64,000 nt of DNA from Acephala macrosclerotiorum (taxonomy: Eukaryota > Ascomycota > Leotiomycetes > Helotiales > Mollisiaceae). A program made the position numbers and the translations under genes. Below are positions 37,901 to 48,746 of this stretch, piece by piece. Under the pieces are notes generated by a model. The model made no database searches. It was given only the letters and a program-made list of their open reading frames with translations, and was not told the origin of the DNA. Position 1 is the stretch's first letter. Every line of letters begins with the position of its first letter. The DNA is taken from positions 1 to 64,000 of the forward strand of contig MU119462.1 of NCBI GenBank assembly GCA_014904845.1, given 5' to 3'.

Positions 37901-40350
37901 CTCCATGTTGTCGTCCAGCAGAGTAAACAACGCTAATTGCGCCGAAGTGAGTGTTTCTTTACAAACCCTGAGAATAGCAAATACGACCCTCACTCTTTGA
38001 CGCCAATTCTTAGGGATCCGACGTAGAAGTTGGCAATACGTCGTTTCGAGATCCAAGGACAACGTTTCAAACTTCGCAAGCCGGATTTGAATAGTAGCGC
38101 GAGACCATTCTTTGATCCCCTGGGAGAAATGGTTCCATGCGAGGGTTGCATGTAAGAAATTCCCATCGGAAATCTCGAGGATTCTCTCCTCGATAGCTTC
38201 ACCCGCCTCATATGGCAAACGGAATTTCTCAAGTTTCGTTCTGACTTGTGATTTTATGAACTGTTCTACGCCTGAATGGGTAGATTCGTTGTTGATATCC
38301 AAGGTCGCACATTTGGTGACTGTCTGGAATTCGTACGGCGCTGGTGCTCTGTCGCTGATCAAAACCTTCAAGTGCCCGCTCAAATCGATTGAAAGGAGCT
38401 GCTGCATCCGATCAAGAACCGTCAATTGGGCTGGCTGAGTATTTCGAAGTGTCTCATCAACAGCGTCGATGATGAAATAGAATATGAAGCCGCGCGCTTT
38501 CTGAAAAATGGTCATTAAGCACGTCCACAGATGCTCTTCGTTCTTAGACGCTTCCTTTAAAATGTTTTCATCGAGATACCTAATCAACGAGGATGTTTGG
38601 TCGCCACTCAGTATCTGATGCAGGATTGACCTGGAGAAGTCCAATGAAGACTTCCGCAACGGATCTTTGTCGTCAAAGAAAAAGTATAGCGGCTTCTGAA
38701 CTACTGAGTCGGGCAAAGCTGAACTTCGACTCGAGAGGAAATCAAGTACAGTTTTCATGAGGACGGTCTTGCCAGATCCTGGAGGTCCATATATCCAAAG
38801 AGTTGGACACCCTCCAAGCTTGAGCCAAGATTGAAACTTCTCATGATTCAAGAGCCACTGCCCTGAGCGGCCCCATTGAGTTGGGATCTTATGCACAACA
38901 TCTGCAAGTCCCATCACTCGCAGCCTATTAACGATTTCACGCTGATCAGAAAGCAAAACTGTGGCTGTCAAATTTGATTCCTGATATCCTTGAGATTCCA
39001 TTACGTACGTGACTCTGGTGGACTCTCCGCCAAGGAATCAACGAGTTCCATGATACATTCCGAAACCATGTGGTAGTTATTACCAGCACTTGACATATAC
39101 TTGCACATGCCGCGATGGTCAGCCTCTATTGGAATAGGCGTTTCATTTGGTAAGTGTAAAATTGCAGAGAATTCATCAACAACCTAGTCTTGTCAGTGGA
39201 ATGAACAGAACAATCAGATGCCCATTGGGTACGTACCAAAGACTCGATACCGGGTGTGACGTGCCTTTCGTAGAGACTGAATATCTGAAGCTTCATTCCC
39301 CGCTCAACGAACTGAGAGCAGATGTCACCAAGCTCTTTTGACTTAGGCTTGAGACCGGCTAGAAGGTCATCCCTGATTTTCCCCGCAACTGCAAAGTTGG
39401 CAAGCTTGGTCAATAGGGTTCCCCAGAATGCTACGTCAGCGCCTTTGTGTGGGGTTGCCAAGAAGACGACTCCAGCGACAGATTCCAAGATATCCTTGTA
39501 ACGCGTCTCCTTTTCGTGAGCAATGATTAATGCCTGCTTGAAGACTATGCCTCCCAGACTATGGCATACGAACAACGTCTTTCTCTATCGTTGCTAATGT
39601 CAATATGAATACTTTGCACAAGATCATTGATACCCACCCCGTCTTTGGCATTGCGTCTCCGATGCTGTTTGATATTCTCTAGGAGAATCGTGGCGAAGTC
39701 TCGGAGCGTAGACTTCGAATTGGTAAAAGCTATACCGGAGTTGTATCCAAAAGTCAAAACACGGGCCTTGGGTAGATCCGATGGAAGGAAATCCCTCAAC
39801 CAGAGCCTTCCCCCTTCAGTCCAAGTATTGAAAGCGTGACCACCGAGGCCATGGACGGCGATTACACTAAGAATACATATCAGCTAAGCGTATGCATAGA
39901 ACTGCTTCAGAAAATAGTCCTTACTCGATAGTAGTCTCGATGGTGTTCGAGCTTTCAATCTCAGGATCGGGATAGAGCTGAAAAAGTCCCAATGATTCCA
40001 CAGCCTCGTTGCTCGCGCTATTTGCATCGCTCGCGCCCATCGCCCCGCTTGCGATAGCCTGCGACCCAGTGGTCGTCATAGCAGCATTACTGGTTTCTGA
40101 GCGGTCAGCATGGCGATGTGCAAAGAAGGTCTTTTTCATAACGAGGACCAGTGGATATCGGCTCGCTGGGATTGATCACGACGAGGTTGGGTTTTTTGTG
40201 GGATGCGTCTCTCAAATATACGAATCTGACACAGGCTTCGGCCAGGTCGCCTGCCTTGACACGCGGTTCCAATAATGGTTGGGATTGAGAGGTGGGAATT
40301 GACGGTGGGGGTATGAGCCACAATGCCCAAAGAAGCCATAACGGAATCAT
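34991..40350 (-). CDS. NLR-type protein: alpha/beta hydrolase-NACHT-ankyrin
   Basis: The architecture is that of fungal NLR-like proteins thought to act in self/non-self recognition. Clear exons are 40139 or earlier to 39925, 39866-39638, 39584-39237, 39183-39009 and 38958-34991, with introns of 50-58 bases. In order there are an alpha/beta-hydrolase/esterase-like domain (VIAVHGLGGHAFNTW, nucleophile motif FVCHSLGGIVFKQ, FLATPHKGAD), a linker ending EADHRGMCKY, a NACHT-type NTPase (P-loop IYGPPGSGKTVL, Walker-B-like FYFIIDAVDE) and about 13 ankyrin repeats (for example DKDGLTALHLAILERNLES). A tail of about 140 residues is rich in Pro, Ser and Arg. The N-terminus is uncertain. A frame at 40350-40108 starts with a hydrophobic MIPLWLLWALWLIPPP and could be exon 1 through a poor GTTATG donor; otherwise translation starts at 40139 or the following Met. 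The gene looks intact. Confidence 0.85.
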
Positions 40351-40420
40351 CCGTTCTTAACTGAGCCTTGTGCATTTATCAGCTTCGGTAAACCACCCAC
40401 ACACGGTAGAGGAATTCCTG

Positions 40421-40597
40421 CTAATAACGATGTAGCCTCGGAGTCCGATCGACCTGCCACTCCCGAGATGGGGGCCAAGAGCAGTCGAGTCCATGTGACT
40501 CTGGGGCATGGAAATGGGAAGGATTAGTAGATGCCAAAGACCCTTCAAAACTCAAGACAAGGCCGACTACGGTTAAGAAACAAAGCCTAGTAGACAT
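40421..40597 (-). CDS. Possible small secreted protein
   Basis: A 58-residue frame begins MSTRLCFLTVVGLVLSFEG and then SLASTNPSHFH, which has the shape of a signal peptide with an Ala-x-Ser-like cleavage region. No family is recognised, the frame is short, and it could be chance. It could also be extended by splicing into the overlapping frame downstream. Confidence 0.2.
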   Translation of the reverse strand: MSTRLCFLTVVGLVLSFEGSLASTNPSHFHAPESHGLDCSWPPSREWQVDRTPRLHRY

Positions 40598-41873
40598 GAC
40601 AGCAAGCGCGAATAGCAACAGAGATGAGCATGAAAATTGTTCAGGAGCATATGGCTTTCTCAACAGATTGTGGACGATGTTGATAAGAGCAATCAATCGC
40701 AGGAGATGCAGAAACATACAATTACAAATATACAACAGGCTCCTCAGTGATGATAAACGTATTCATTGAGTAAGGACGCACAGCAAGGTAATTACACCAT
40801 TGGCTGCACTACATCACGGGGTATGTTGTGCGCTTGTTAAACGAAATTCGTCAAAATGCGGTAGACTACGGCGATGTCGATCTTCTTTAGCTTTCCCCCA
40901 TACCGAGCCCCGCTCAAAGCTTAGGGATGTAACTTAATTTTAGCGCTATTTCTCAATTTTATTTACTATTCTTTAAAAATAAGGTTTAGATCAAGTTATG
41001 TCCTTCGGCTTCCAAGAGGCCGATGTACATCAGGCAGACTTGCGCCACTGAGCTTCACTTTTCTTTCAAAAACCAATGAGAATCAAGGAAAAAGGGCAAA
41101 TGTCACTTTATCCTCGTAAGCGAGCTGCAACAAGCTGAGACACTTATGTTCTGTTGGTTAGACTTCAGCGGTGAAAGCATTGAGGCCGATAAACTGCATT
41201 TTCATACGTATGCGTGTGGATGGGTTGGTCAATAGAAGATAGAATCATCCCATCGCTGCAGTATAGATCCTTTTCGCTGCAAAAAGCCTGCTCAAAGCCT
41301 CGATGTACGTCAATGCCGTATTTACTCACGTGACCGTCGCACCCAAAGTTGTAAGGACGATGATTCACTTTGTGAAACATATGAGTCAAGTGGGACTCCG
41401 AGGTGCATAGATTCAAAGGAAAATTATTTGTGGACAATGCGAACTTGTTTAAGTCGTTTGATCAACGATTAATATTAATCGTGCAATTTTATAACTTTGT
41501 ACTTTTTTTATTTATTTTATTGGTTTAAAAATATTTATTAATTTCAAGTAATAAAAATTATTAATTAAATACTAAATAAAATATTCTTTTAAAACATATA
41601 TATATATTAAATTCGAAAATATTATATATATTTAAATTTTTGAATATTTAAATTACTTTATAAAGTTTTATATAAAATTTTATAAGTTTTGTAATTTTTA
41701 CTTTAAATAAAAAATCGCAAATAAACTTAATAAAAACTCGGTTTTTGCATATTTAAGTATTAAACTGATCCGTACGCTTTCCTCGAATTTTATACTACTT
41801 AAATTTCCCCCGCTGCACGTCTAGTGGCCCGAGCTCACGGGGCCCCATAAAGCAGCCTACCAGCGCCGCGCTA
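40598..41873. other. Intergenic with a small AT-rich island
   Basis: Between the NLR-type gene and the carboxylesterase. Bases about 41450-41770 are strongly AT-rich, and several of the remaining C residues are in CpG, so it may be a small mutated transposon remnant. It is followed abruptly by a GC-rich stretch at 41805-41875. A minus-strand frame around 41380-41168 encodes a His- and Cys-containing peptide, but I see no support for it. Confidence 0.4.
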
Positions 41874-43861
41874 TCAAGCCAACAACTCTCTATCAATAGT
41901 ATTAATGAAATCAATTCCATCCTTCCTAAACGTATCATCCTCCACATACGTCAAATTGCTATTTAGTACCATATTCTTCGGCGCCATCAAATCATACTTT
42001 GGCCAATATGGAAGCGTGCTGTTGCCTCGACTGGTGTTCGGATCGTGGTCATTGACGAACGAGATGTACGCTTTCCCGATGTTGTGCGACAGGTTCGTAT
42101 AGTTTTGGTATTTTGGAAGAGGGCCAAGAGCGCCTGAGATATTTTCTGCAGGAAGTTAGGGCTGGAGACGGGGCAGATGGTTGTCAGTAAAGGACTTACG
42201 GAAGCTGAAGACCACATTGACGAAGTGTTGAGCACCTGCTGTGACCGCTGCATTCCACTGATTTGAGGTCAGTATGAAAGTTTGAGGCATCTTCAAATGC
42301 CGAACAACTCTGTTTCAGGATTTCACTTACTAAGGGCGTGTCGAATCTGTAGCTGAACACGTTCATTCCTCCCTTCGTATATTCTTTACAAACCTTTCTC
42401 CTCCCGCTAATCATCACAACATCACCCGCAATCGCACAATCTCGTCTCCATTGCAATCCTTCGCTTGGAAAGATTGTCGCATTGGTGATGTAATACGGCG
42501 GCTCGTGAGCTGGATCGTTCGGGTAAAGCTCAAGCAGTTTCCTTGCTGTTGGCGGAGAGATGGCATAGCTTCGGTAGATGAGTAGATTGTTGAAGATTGC
42601 GGTCTCATTGTCGAGCCCGGTAACACCGAAAGATGTCCCTTCGTCACTGTTGGCGCCGATAAGGAGCGGTATGTGGATGAATTTCCCTGCGGCTGTGAGT
42701 GTGCTGGGATAGGCGGTCAGGAAATCGCCGTCTGGATGGTGTTAGCAGATCTGCTCTCTTCGACGGAGTGAGAAAGGGAGTGTGAAATGCCCGGAGTCAT
42801 TGATTTTCAATGATGGGGCCAAGTGGGAAAAGAGAAAGCACTTTCCTACTATCGGATTCCAAATCTGGCTGACCTCAGCATTGAAGAGTTGGTCCTGCGT
42901 CAAGTTCCTCAAGCACGCCAACTGGTTGCTCGCCGTATAGCAATTCGTTGTCCTCGTAAGATTTTCCACTGGGCTCGTATAGTATGCGAGAGGTTGCAAA
43001 GATGTCCCAATCTGACTTCCAGACTCCATGATGGCCGCGTGGAACAGACCGTCGTTCCTCCCGTCGTAAGAATGCAAATGCAGACCAATGCTCTGAGCAC
43101 CCGCTGATTCGCCCCATATCGTGATGCGGTTTGGATCGCCACCAAACGCTGCGATGTTCTCTTTGATCCATCGCAAGGCGAGTCTCTGGTCTAGAAGACC
43201 GGCGTTGGAACTGCCTTCTGCAAGAATTTGAGGAGTCTGTAGGAAACCCCATACCCCTAGCCTGTAATTTATGGAAGCTTCAAAGTGTTAATCAATTCTT
43301 CGTGTTAAAGTGAAGTGGGGTGAAATATTATACCGACGATGACCGGCTTTCCAATGTCTTGCCCAACATGAGCGACTCCAGACACATTATACTGGGGATC
43401 CGCAGAGGATCCTGCAAACAGGCCACCGCCATATATCCACACGAGAACCGGAAGTCTGTCGTCGGAGGTTGTCCCGGAGGGACGAACGACTGCAGATATT
43501 TTAGTATTTCTGTTCATAGCAAAGCGCCTTTGGTGACTTTACCATTCAAAGTGAGGCAGTCTTCGGAGAGTGAGAAGTTTGTGCCATACTGCATGCAGCT
43601 GTATCCATACTGCGTGGCATTTCTTATGCCGATGAACGAAGAGTTTACAGACTTCGGCCATGCGAACCTCAGGGATCCCAGGGGTGGAATGGCATAGGGG
43701 ATCCCAAGGAATTGATCTTGCTGCCATTCTGGCACATATTTGCCAACATATGTGCCGTTCTTAACTGTAGCAGAGGGAGCGGCCGATCTGAGAATGATGC
43801 ATTCTGCAAGATGAAGAATTGAGTTGAAAGACCAGAGAGTAGCAACCAGAGAGAACTGCAT
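41874..43861 (-). CDS. Secreted type-B carboxylesterase
   Basis: This is an alpha/beta-hydrolase of the carboxylesterase/cholinesterase family that hydrolyses ester bonds, probably outside the cell because residues 1-20 form a signal peptide. Exons begin 43861-43543, 43489-43334 and 43277-42850, with three more following. Landmarks are SEDCLTLN, the oxyanion loop [11 protein letters not shown], the nucleophile elbow [19 protein letters not shown], the acidic residue in [11 protein letters not shown] and the catalytic His in [13 protein letters not shown]. The stop is at 41874-41876. One junction is a problem: exon 3 ends in WNPI with the only GT donor (GTAGGA) in phase 0, while the next exon (from 42731, [10 protein letters not shown]) needs phase 1. 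A lost base at the donor would explain this, so the gene may be slightly damaged or the assembly may have an error there. Confidence 0.8.
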
Positions 43862-44243
43862 TTTGCTGCGATTTTCTCACTGACGCAGAAATGAGGGCGA
43901 AGCGTAGAATATATGCTGGAGGCGGCCTGGCAACCCCGCACCCCAAGTTGGAATGCGGAGTAAATCAGTCCGAGTCTAGCGCAAAGCTATATATAGTCCT
44001 TGCTTAAAAATGCTCTCTAGCTATTCGCCATGTTCAGAAGTCTGTCTAGGTCACGCTAGGTCCAAAAGTTCTTCAGATTCTAGATATCGAACTGGAAGTC
44101 CTGGTGGCCCTAGCCCAATGGTGCGCTGTGTAATAGTGTGAAGGCGAGAAATTGCGGCCGTACATGCCGAACGTGATGAAGGGAAAGTTGAAGCCTCACT
44201 CACTCGAGGAGGATTTAGGCGCACTGACATTCCAAAGCTGAGG
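43862..44243. other. Intergenic, carboxylesterase promoter
   Basis: A TATATATAG element lies at about 43988-43996, 127 bases upstream of the carboxylesterase ATG. A long minus-strand frame at 44051-44557 overlaps a better coding-like frame and is taken as a shadow. Confidence 0.4.
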
Positions 44244-45400
44244 TCATGCTTTCTCCTCACAAGGAAGACAATCGTCGCGAGAAGCTTGCTCCTCCTCGGC
44301 ACTCTTCTTAGATCTCTTGAATTTCCGGATGAAATATAGTCTCCCACCAAGAAATTGGAGAAATCGTGAGTGGAACTTCTGATCCGGACACTCCCCTTGG
44401 AAGATTGGCGTCCGAAGTACCTGGCAGAGCGGCTCAAGCAGTAACTCCTCGTCGGGGGATGACGCCGAAGTTTTGGAAAGTGATATACAGGTGGAATGTC
44501 GTTCCCAGCACTAAGAACTGGATACAGAGACGTGAAGCGAGGTAATGCGCTCGCCACTGTAGGTGTAGCATTTACTCACCGGCAACCTAGGGAGCTTGGT
44601 AATATAAATCGAATCGGGACTGATTGATTGGTGAATGCAGTCGAATCTTCCTCAAAAGAATCAGCTGCCTTGATAAGCCAGGCCGATACGCAACCACTAC
44701 AGATACGCTCCTTGGTTGCGACTTGTGGCCTTAGCTCTCTCATCTGTTTGGCAATGTTTTTGAGCTCTGTTGCAAACTTGAGAACTCGTATTCGGCATTT
44801 ATCATTGAGCAGGGGTACACTGGCCAAGGCCAAAGAAGCTCTTAGCTCTCGACGTAAGCGGCAATCCGAATGCAAGCCCAGTATCGAAAGAGGCTTGTTT
44901 GCGGACACACTTCCCCGAGTGTAGGCGGCTTCCAGCTTTCCCAGTCGATATAATCCTTCGAATCCGGATCATCCTCTTCGTGGTAATACTGCGCGTCCGG
45001 CATTTTAGCTTCGTCGAAATCAGCAAGATAATCTCCCTCGACGGTTGGGACATTAAAAAGTGCTTAGATCCGTTAATCCAAAGCGGTTTTCCTAAGATGC
45101 TCGCAAAGCCCGCAAGTGCCAAGCCACTCTCTCTAGTTCCGGGTCTGTGCTGTTCATGTCTGGAGTCGGGCCATCGAGGCTTATATGCATGCGGGTCGTT
45201 ACCTCACCGCATTTCCAGCGGTCTTCGACGTGGATTGATGTAAAGGCCGATGCTGGTGAGGATGGCGGAGTGGGGCAGACGAGCCTGAATCGGAGTGAAT
45301 GTCTTCTAACACATTGTCCGTATCGTCCTCAACATCTTCTCACGGAAAGTCTTCGAATTCAATATCCGTATCATCCTGAGTTTCTTCTCCTTGCAAGTCT
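44244..45400 (-). pseudogene. Degenerate gene of unknown family
   Basis: Coding-like segments follow in one direction with changes of frame. There is an acidic part around 45375-45285 (EETQDDTDIEFEDF) with an in-frame TGA, then KCGEVTTRMHISLDGPTPD around 45215-45150 ending in TAG, then VPTVEGDYLADFDEAKMPDA to DWESWKPPTLGEV around 45050-44920. A frame shift follows at the text GAAGTGTGTCC (an extra TG), then a helix-rich stretch LKFATELKNIAKQM with CSGCVSAWLIKAAD (to 44576). After a possible GTGAGT intron comes the C-terminal LRTPIFQGECPDQKFHSRFL and KRSKKSAEEE ending at 44244. Some breaks may be introns I failed to resolve. The family is not recognised. It follows the 2EXR gene on the same strand within a few bases. 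Confidence 0.4.
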
Positions 45401-45410
45401 TATGATCGCG

Positions 45411-46455
45411 TTACAGTAGATGAGTCCGCTTGAGGATGTAGTAGGTTGATGCGTGAAGTCTATCCCTCGAGGGTTGTTTTACACTGGGCGGGTGAGGGTT
45501 TGGTGTTCGAGCCAGAAGCTCACTTCTCGCTTGCATCTTGGTAGCCTCCTCATCGCCAGAACCCTCCTCTTCCTCGGAGTCTGACTCTACCTCACTCAGT
45601 CTCTCCATTTGCCCCTCGTATTCAGCAGCCTCGTCAGCCCCAGTATTGCTATTCCAAAGCCACCCTCTCTCATCAACCTCGCTGTAAAACTCCGTGCCGT
45701 CTCTGAAGAAGCCTGCCTTCCCAACGATTGTCAAGCGCTCAACACCCAGCTGGTGCACCACACCCACAGGCCCGTATCTCTTGAACTCTTGGCTCTGATT
45801 ATCATGCCTATCCCTCGTCTCGGCCCACACATCCTCATGGACAGCAAGATTCTTAACCTTCCCTAACCCTCCGGCCAGCTCGATAGTCTTTAAGAACTCC
45901 GTGTTATGCAAATGTCCCGTCTGATCACCAATGTAAAAAATATCGCGTGCCCAATTGATGTACGTGCCAAAGCATCTCATGTATCGCCCCTCAAGACGCC
46001 TGAAGATCCTCAGAAATTCTCGATATACTTGTAAGATTACCAACGGCGAATGGCAATTGTATTCGCACTCGCATAGTTGTGCCCGCCACGTGTAGCCCAC
46101 GACTTCTTCAAAATAGTTCCAGCCTCCTAACATAGAGTCGTCAGTCCAAGACTTTGTTCGAGGGGTGGGCGAGTACTTACGAGGTCGAGGATACACTTCA
46201 ATCAGACGCGGCCCTATTGCCCACAATCTCAAAGTTAGCGAGCCTCTTTCATTCAACTATAAGACTCGAGACAATGCCCTAGACGTGATGGGATATTCAG
46301 GAACTCTGATGGCAAGGAACAAAGAGCAATGTTGCTTCAGGGGTAAACTGACAGGGCAAGCAAGCTCCCAAATTCTGGACTGAAGCTCACTGGGCAGTCC
46401 CGAACTTCTTGAATCCACGTAGTGTTCTCGTACGGCGCGAAGAACTTTCGTTCAT
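45411..46455 (-). pseudogene. 2EXR-domain protein, frameshifted
   Basis: Fungal 2EXR proteins start with a motif F-x-x-F-x-x-LP-x-EL-x-x-x-IW followed by PR-(V/L)-IE. Here MNESSSRRTRTLRG and FKKFG (start 46455) are in one frame while LPSELQSRIWELACPV follows in another. The bases between read GGGACTGCCC; loss of one CT from a CTCT would account for the shift (near 46399). Downstream the gene looks sound: intron with donor GTTTAC and GCTAAC branch leading to PRLIEVYPRP, intron GTAAGT...TTAG, then a long exon with GWNYFEEVVGYTWRAQLCE and YGPVGVVHQLGVERLTIVGK and an acidic stretch (ESDSEEEEGSGDEE) before the stop at 45411. These proteins are widespread in Pezizomycotina and their role is unknown. 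A sequencing error could mimic this lesion. Confidence 0.6.
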
Positions 46456-48746
46456 GGGATTCAGAATCCATTTTCCTTCCTAATCACTGCAGTTTTCAAG
46501 AGGAAGCTGTGTGATCTTCAAGAACGCGACGAGTGTTGTTGCCTCAGGCATGAGACCGGCATAGATCAATTTATTAGCATAAAATTGTACTCGTCTGCTC
46601 TCAAAAGTACTGCTTCCCGGACCAACATGCTCACATACGACCGAAGACCCAAGATATAGCGTGGATATCTCAACAATTCCAAGTCATTCCATCATCAGAA
46701 CTTCAACATTATTCAACGGTTTTTGTACATTTTCTTCTTCTTTCTTTCCTGAAGACAGACGCGCATTCTTCGTATTTTTCTCGAGTCCTCGCCATCTCAA
46801 TGCCTGAGAAACGATATCCTGCCATGGCTTGCAGTAATACCGCATCAGTCCAAATGCTTTGAGATGACTCAGCTCAGCCATTTCTCGTCTTTTTGTCTAC
46901 TGAGAGGCACTTGATTAGTTGAACAACTTAACAAGCAAAGCCCATGGTCTGGGTGGTCCAGTCTTCAAACAGTCAGACCTCTGTATCTTTGAGCCGCATG
47001 CCACCTTGCAACTCTCTTGGCCACGCCATGAAGGGTTGCTAAGGCAGTGAGGCTCGTACGACTCAGCTTTGCAAGTTCACAACCTTTGAGCCAATGCAGG
47101 ATCAAGTGTACTCCTACCTTTTCTTTTCGGCCTTTGAACTCCTAAGTTGAGTTACTGTAGAATCGAACCTAGATATACTAGATTTGTGCTAGATCATTCA
47201 CCCATGGACCTCGAGATCCTTATCTCAGCATTTTCGGAGTCATGGCGCTCTGACGCTCTTTGGAAACCAAGTGTGCAGTATCGGTTTGCACGGTGTGATT
47301 GGGACATCTGGGAATCACTGTACTCGAATTTCATGGCAGCAACGATATTAGGCAACGGAGCAATAATGCCGAATTCATTGTGAAGATTGCCACGAGAAAG
47401 CAATGCCACCGTGGTTCTAGCATTCGAATTTGACTTCTGCCCTTACCACAAGACATGACCCACTTTTTGCAGCTTTTGTACCCTATCTGCTCGCTTAATG
47501 GATGTAACGTCGTAAGTCCACAAATCTGTTGCCCAGTGAATGGAAACCGTTTCCAGTTCAAAGTCCCAGTTGCATTCACGATGGGAATGAGGATCCGAGT
47601 GCTTCAGAGATCTGACAATGATTCACGAGACTGGTCACATAAGCGCATCGACATCTCAGAAAATGAATATATATTTGGAGTAATCACAACGTAGTGCCGA
47701 AACATAAATGCTGGAAAGGATTGCCCATTACCTCTCAAAGTACACAAATATCCATATTCTCTATCGTATTGAGCAACGGCTATCAGACAGCGACGGGAAG
47801 TCAAGCTAACCCATCAAAGGCGTCCAGTGCCATCATTCCCCCCACAATCCCAGGACGCTCGATTTGACACCTGCTTAAAACCACATGAGAATTCCAAAAT
47901 ACATCTCAAACCAAGCATTTGACATAGCTCATTACTTTCATGGTCCTGGATCCTTCGATAGCTAAGAGTTAGATGTATGCACAGTGGCATCCTGTTCCCG
48001 GGAGCGGGTTGGCACAATGACCGCATTGAGGATCTTGGCACCATCTATTGAAAGCATCATTATGGCTGCCACACTGTCGAGAAGGTTTGACAAAGGTTAG
48101 TTCGCTCTCCTCAAGGATGTTTCTTTAAGGGTAGATACAGGGAACTGTACCTGGCAGCAGACCCAGTCTCGTTTCGGTTGCCAGGGCATAATTCCAATTG
48201 TTTGGGGGATTTGAAAGGGGGTTCAGTGATGTGATTCGCTGGTTATCGAGTTGGTTCTTGAAGACTTAGCTGAATAGGTCTGGTTTCACTTAATATTGAG
48301 TCGAGTGAGTTTAGGGCTAACAAAAAATTGATGAGAACGAAAGGAGAAAGTGTCTCTAAAGACTTTGTTTGTGTCCTTTTATGCTTCCTTGATACTGATG
48401 AAGATTCATACAAGTTGATTAATGCGAGTTATTGGAATTGAAATGAAGATCCATAGTATTATTCGAATACAAACAGGTAGTCACAGCTGCGAGATCATTC
48501 ATTTCCCAAGCACTGATACAGCTCTGCCAAATCAGCATTCCGTGATTCAACCGAGAGATACAAAGCAGCTAAAACTCTTCAAGATTTCCTGAGATATTGT
48601 TGCTTCAACTTCCTTCCTCGGCAATGTATTGGGAGGAAGAATGAAGGTGCAAGATTTCGAGAGATAGAACGAAATGGTTGAGAACAGACAACAAAACAGA
48701 AGGACAATAAGAACACGGATCCCAGTCTACAAACCGAGCATGTCAC
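46456..48746. other. Long stretch without a recognised gene
   Basis: About 2.3 kb with only short frames. A 65-codon minus-strand frame at 46684-46881 (MAELSHLKAFGLMRYYCKPW start) and a plus-strand frame at 47147-47383 look mildly protein-like but cannot be assigned. Composition is normal and no repeat was noticed. Confidence 0.4.

Noticed and set aside
39545..39799. Apparent frame shift between the two halves of the hydrolase domain in the NLR-type gene
   Set aside because: A 53-base intron (39637-39585, donor GTGGGT, acceptor GATAG) joins ...NAKDG to RKTLFVCHSLGG in frame, so no lesion is needed.
41168..41437. His- and Cys-containing frame as a possible effector
   Set aside because: The frame opens with TTG, has no signal peptide and borders an AT-rich island; chance is likely.
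44051..44557. 168-residue minus-strand frame starting MASALPRFTSLYP
   Set aside because: It overlaps another frame with much more protein-like content (LRTPIFQGECPDQKFHSRFL) and has odd composition, so it is taken as a shadow.
46684..46881. 65-residue minus-strand frame
   Set aside because: It reads like a helical peptide but has no introns, family match or context to support it.
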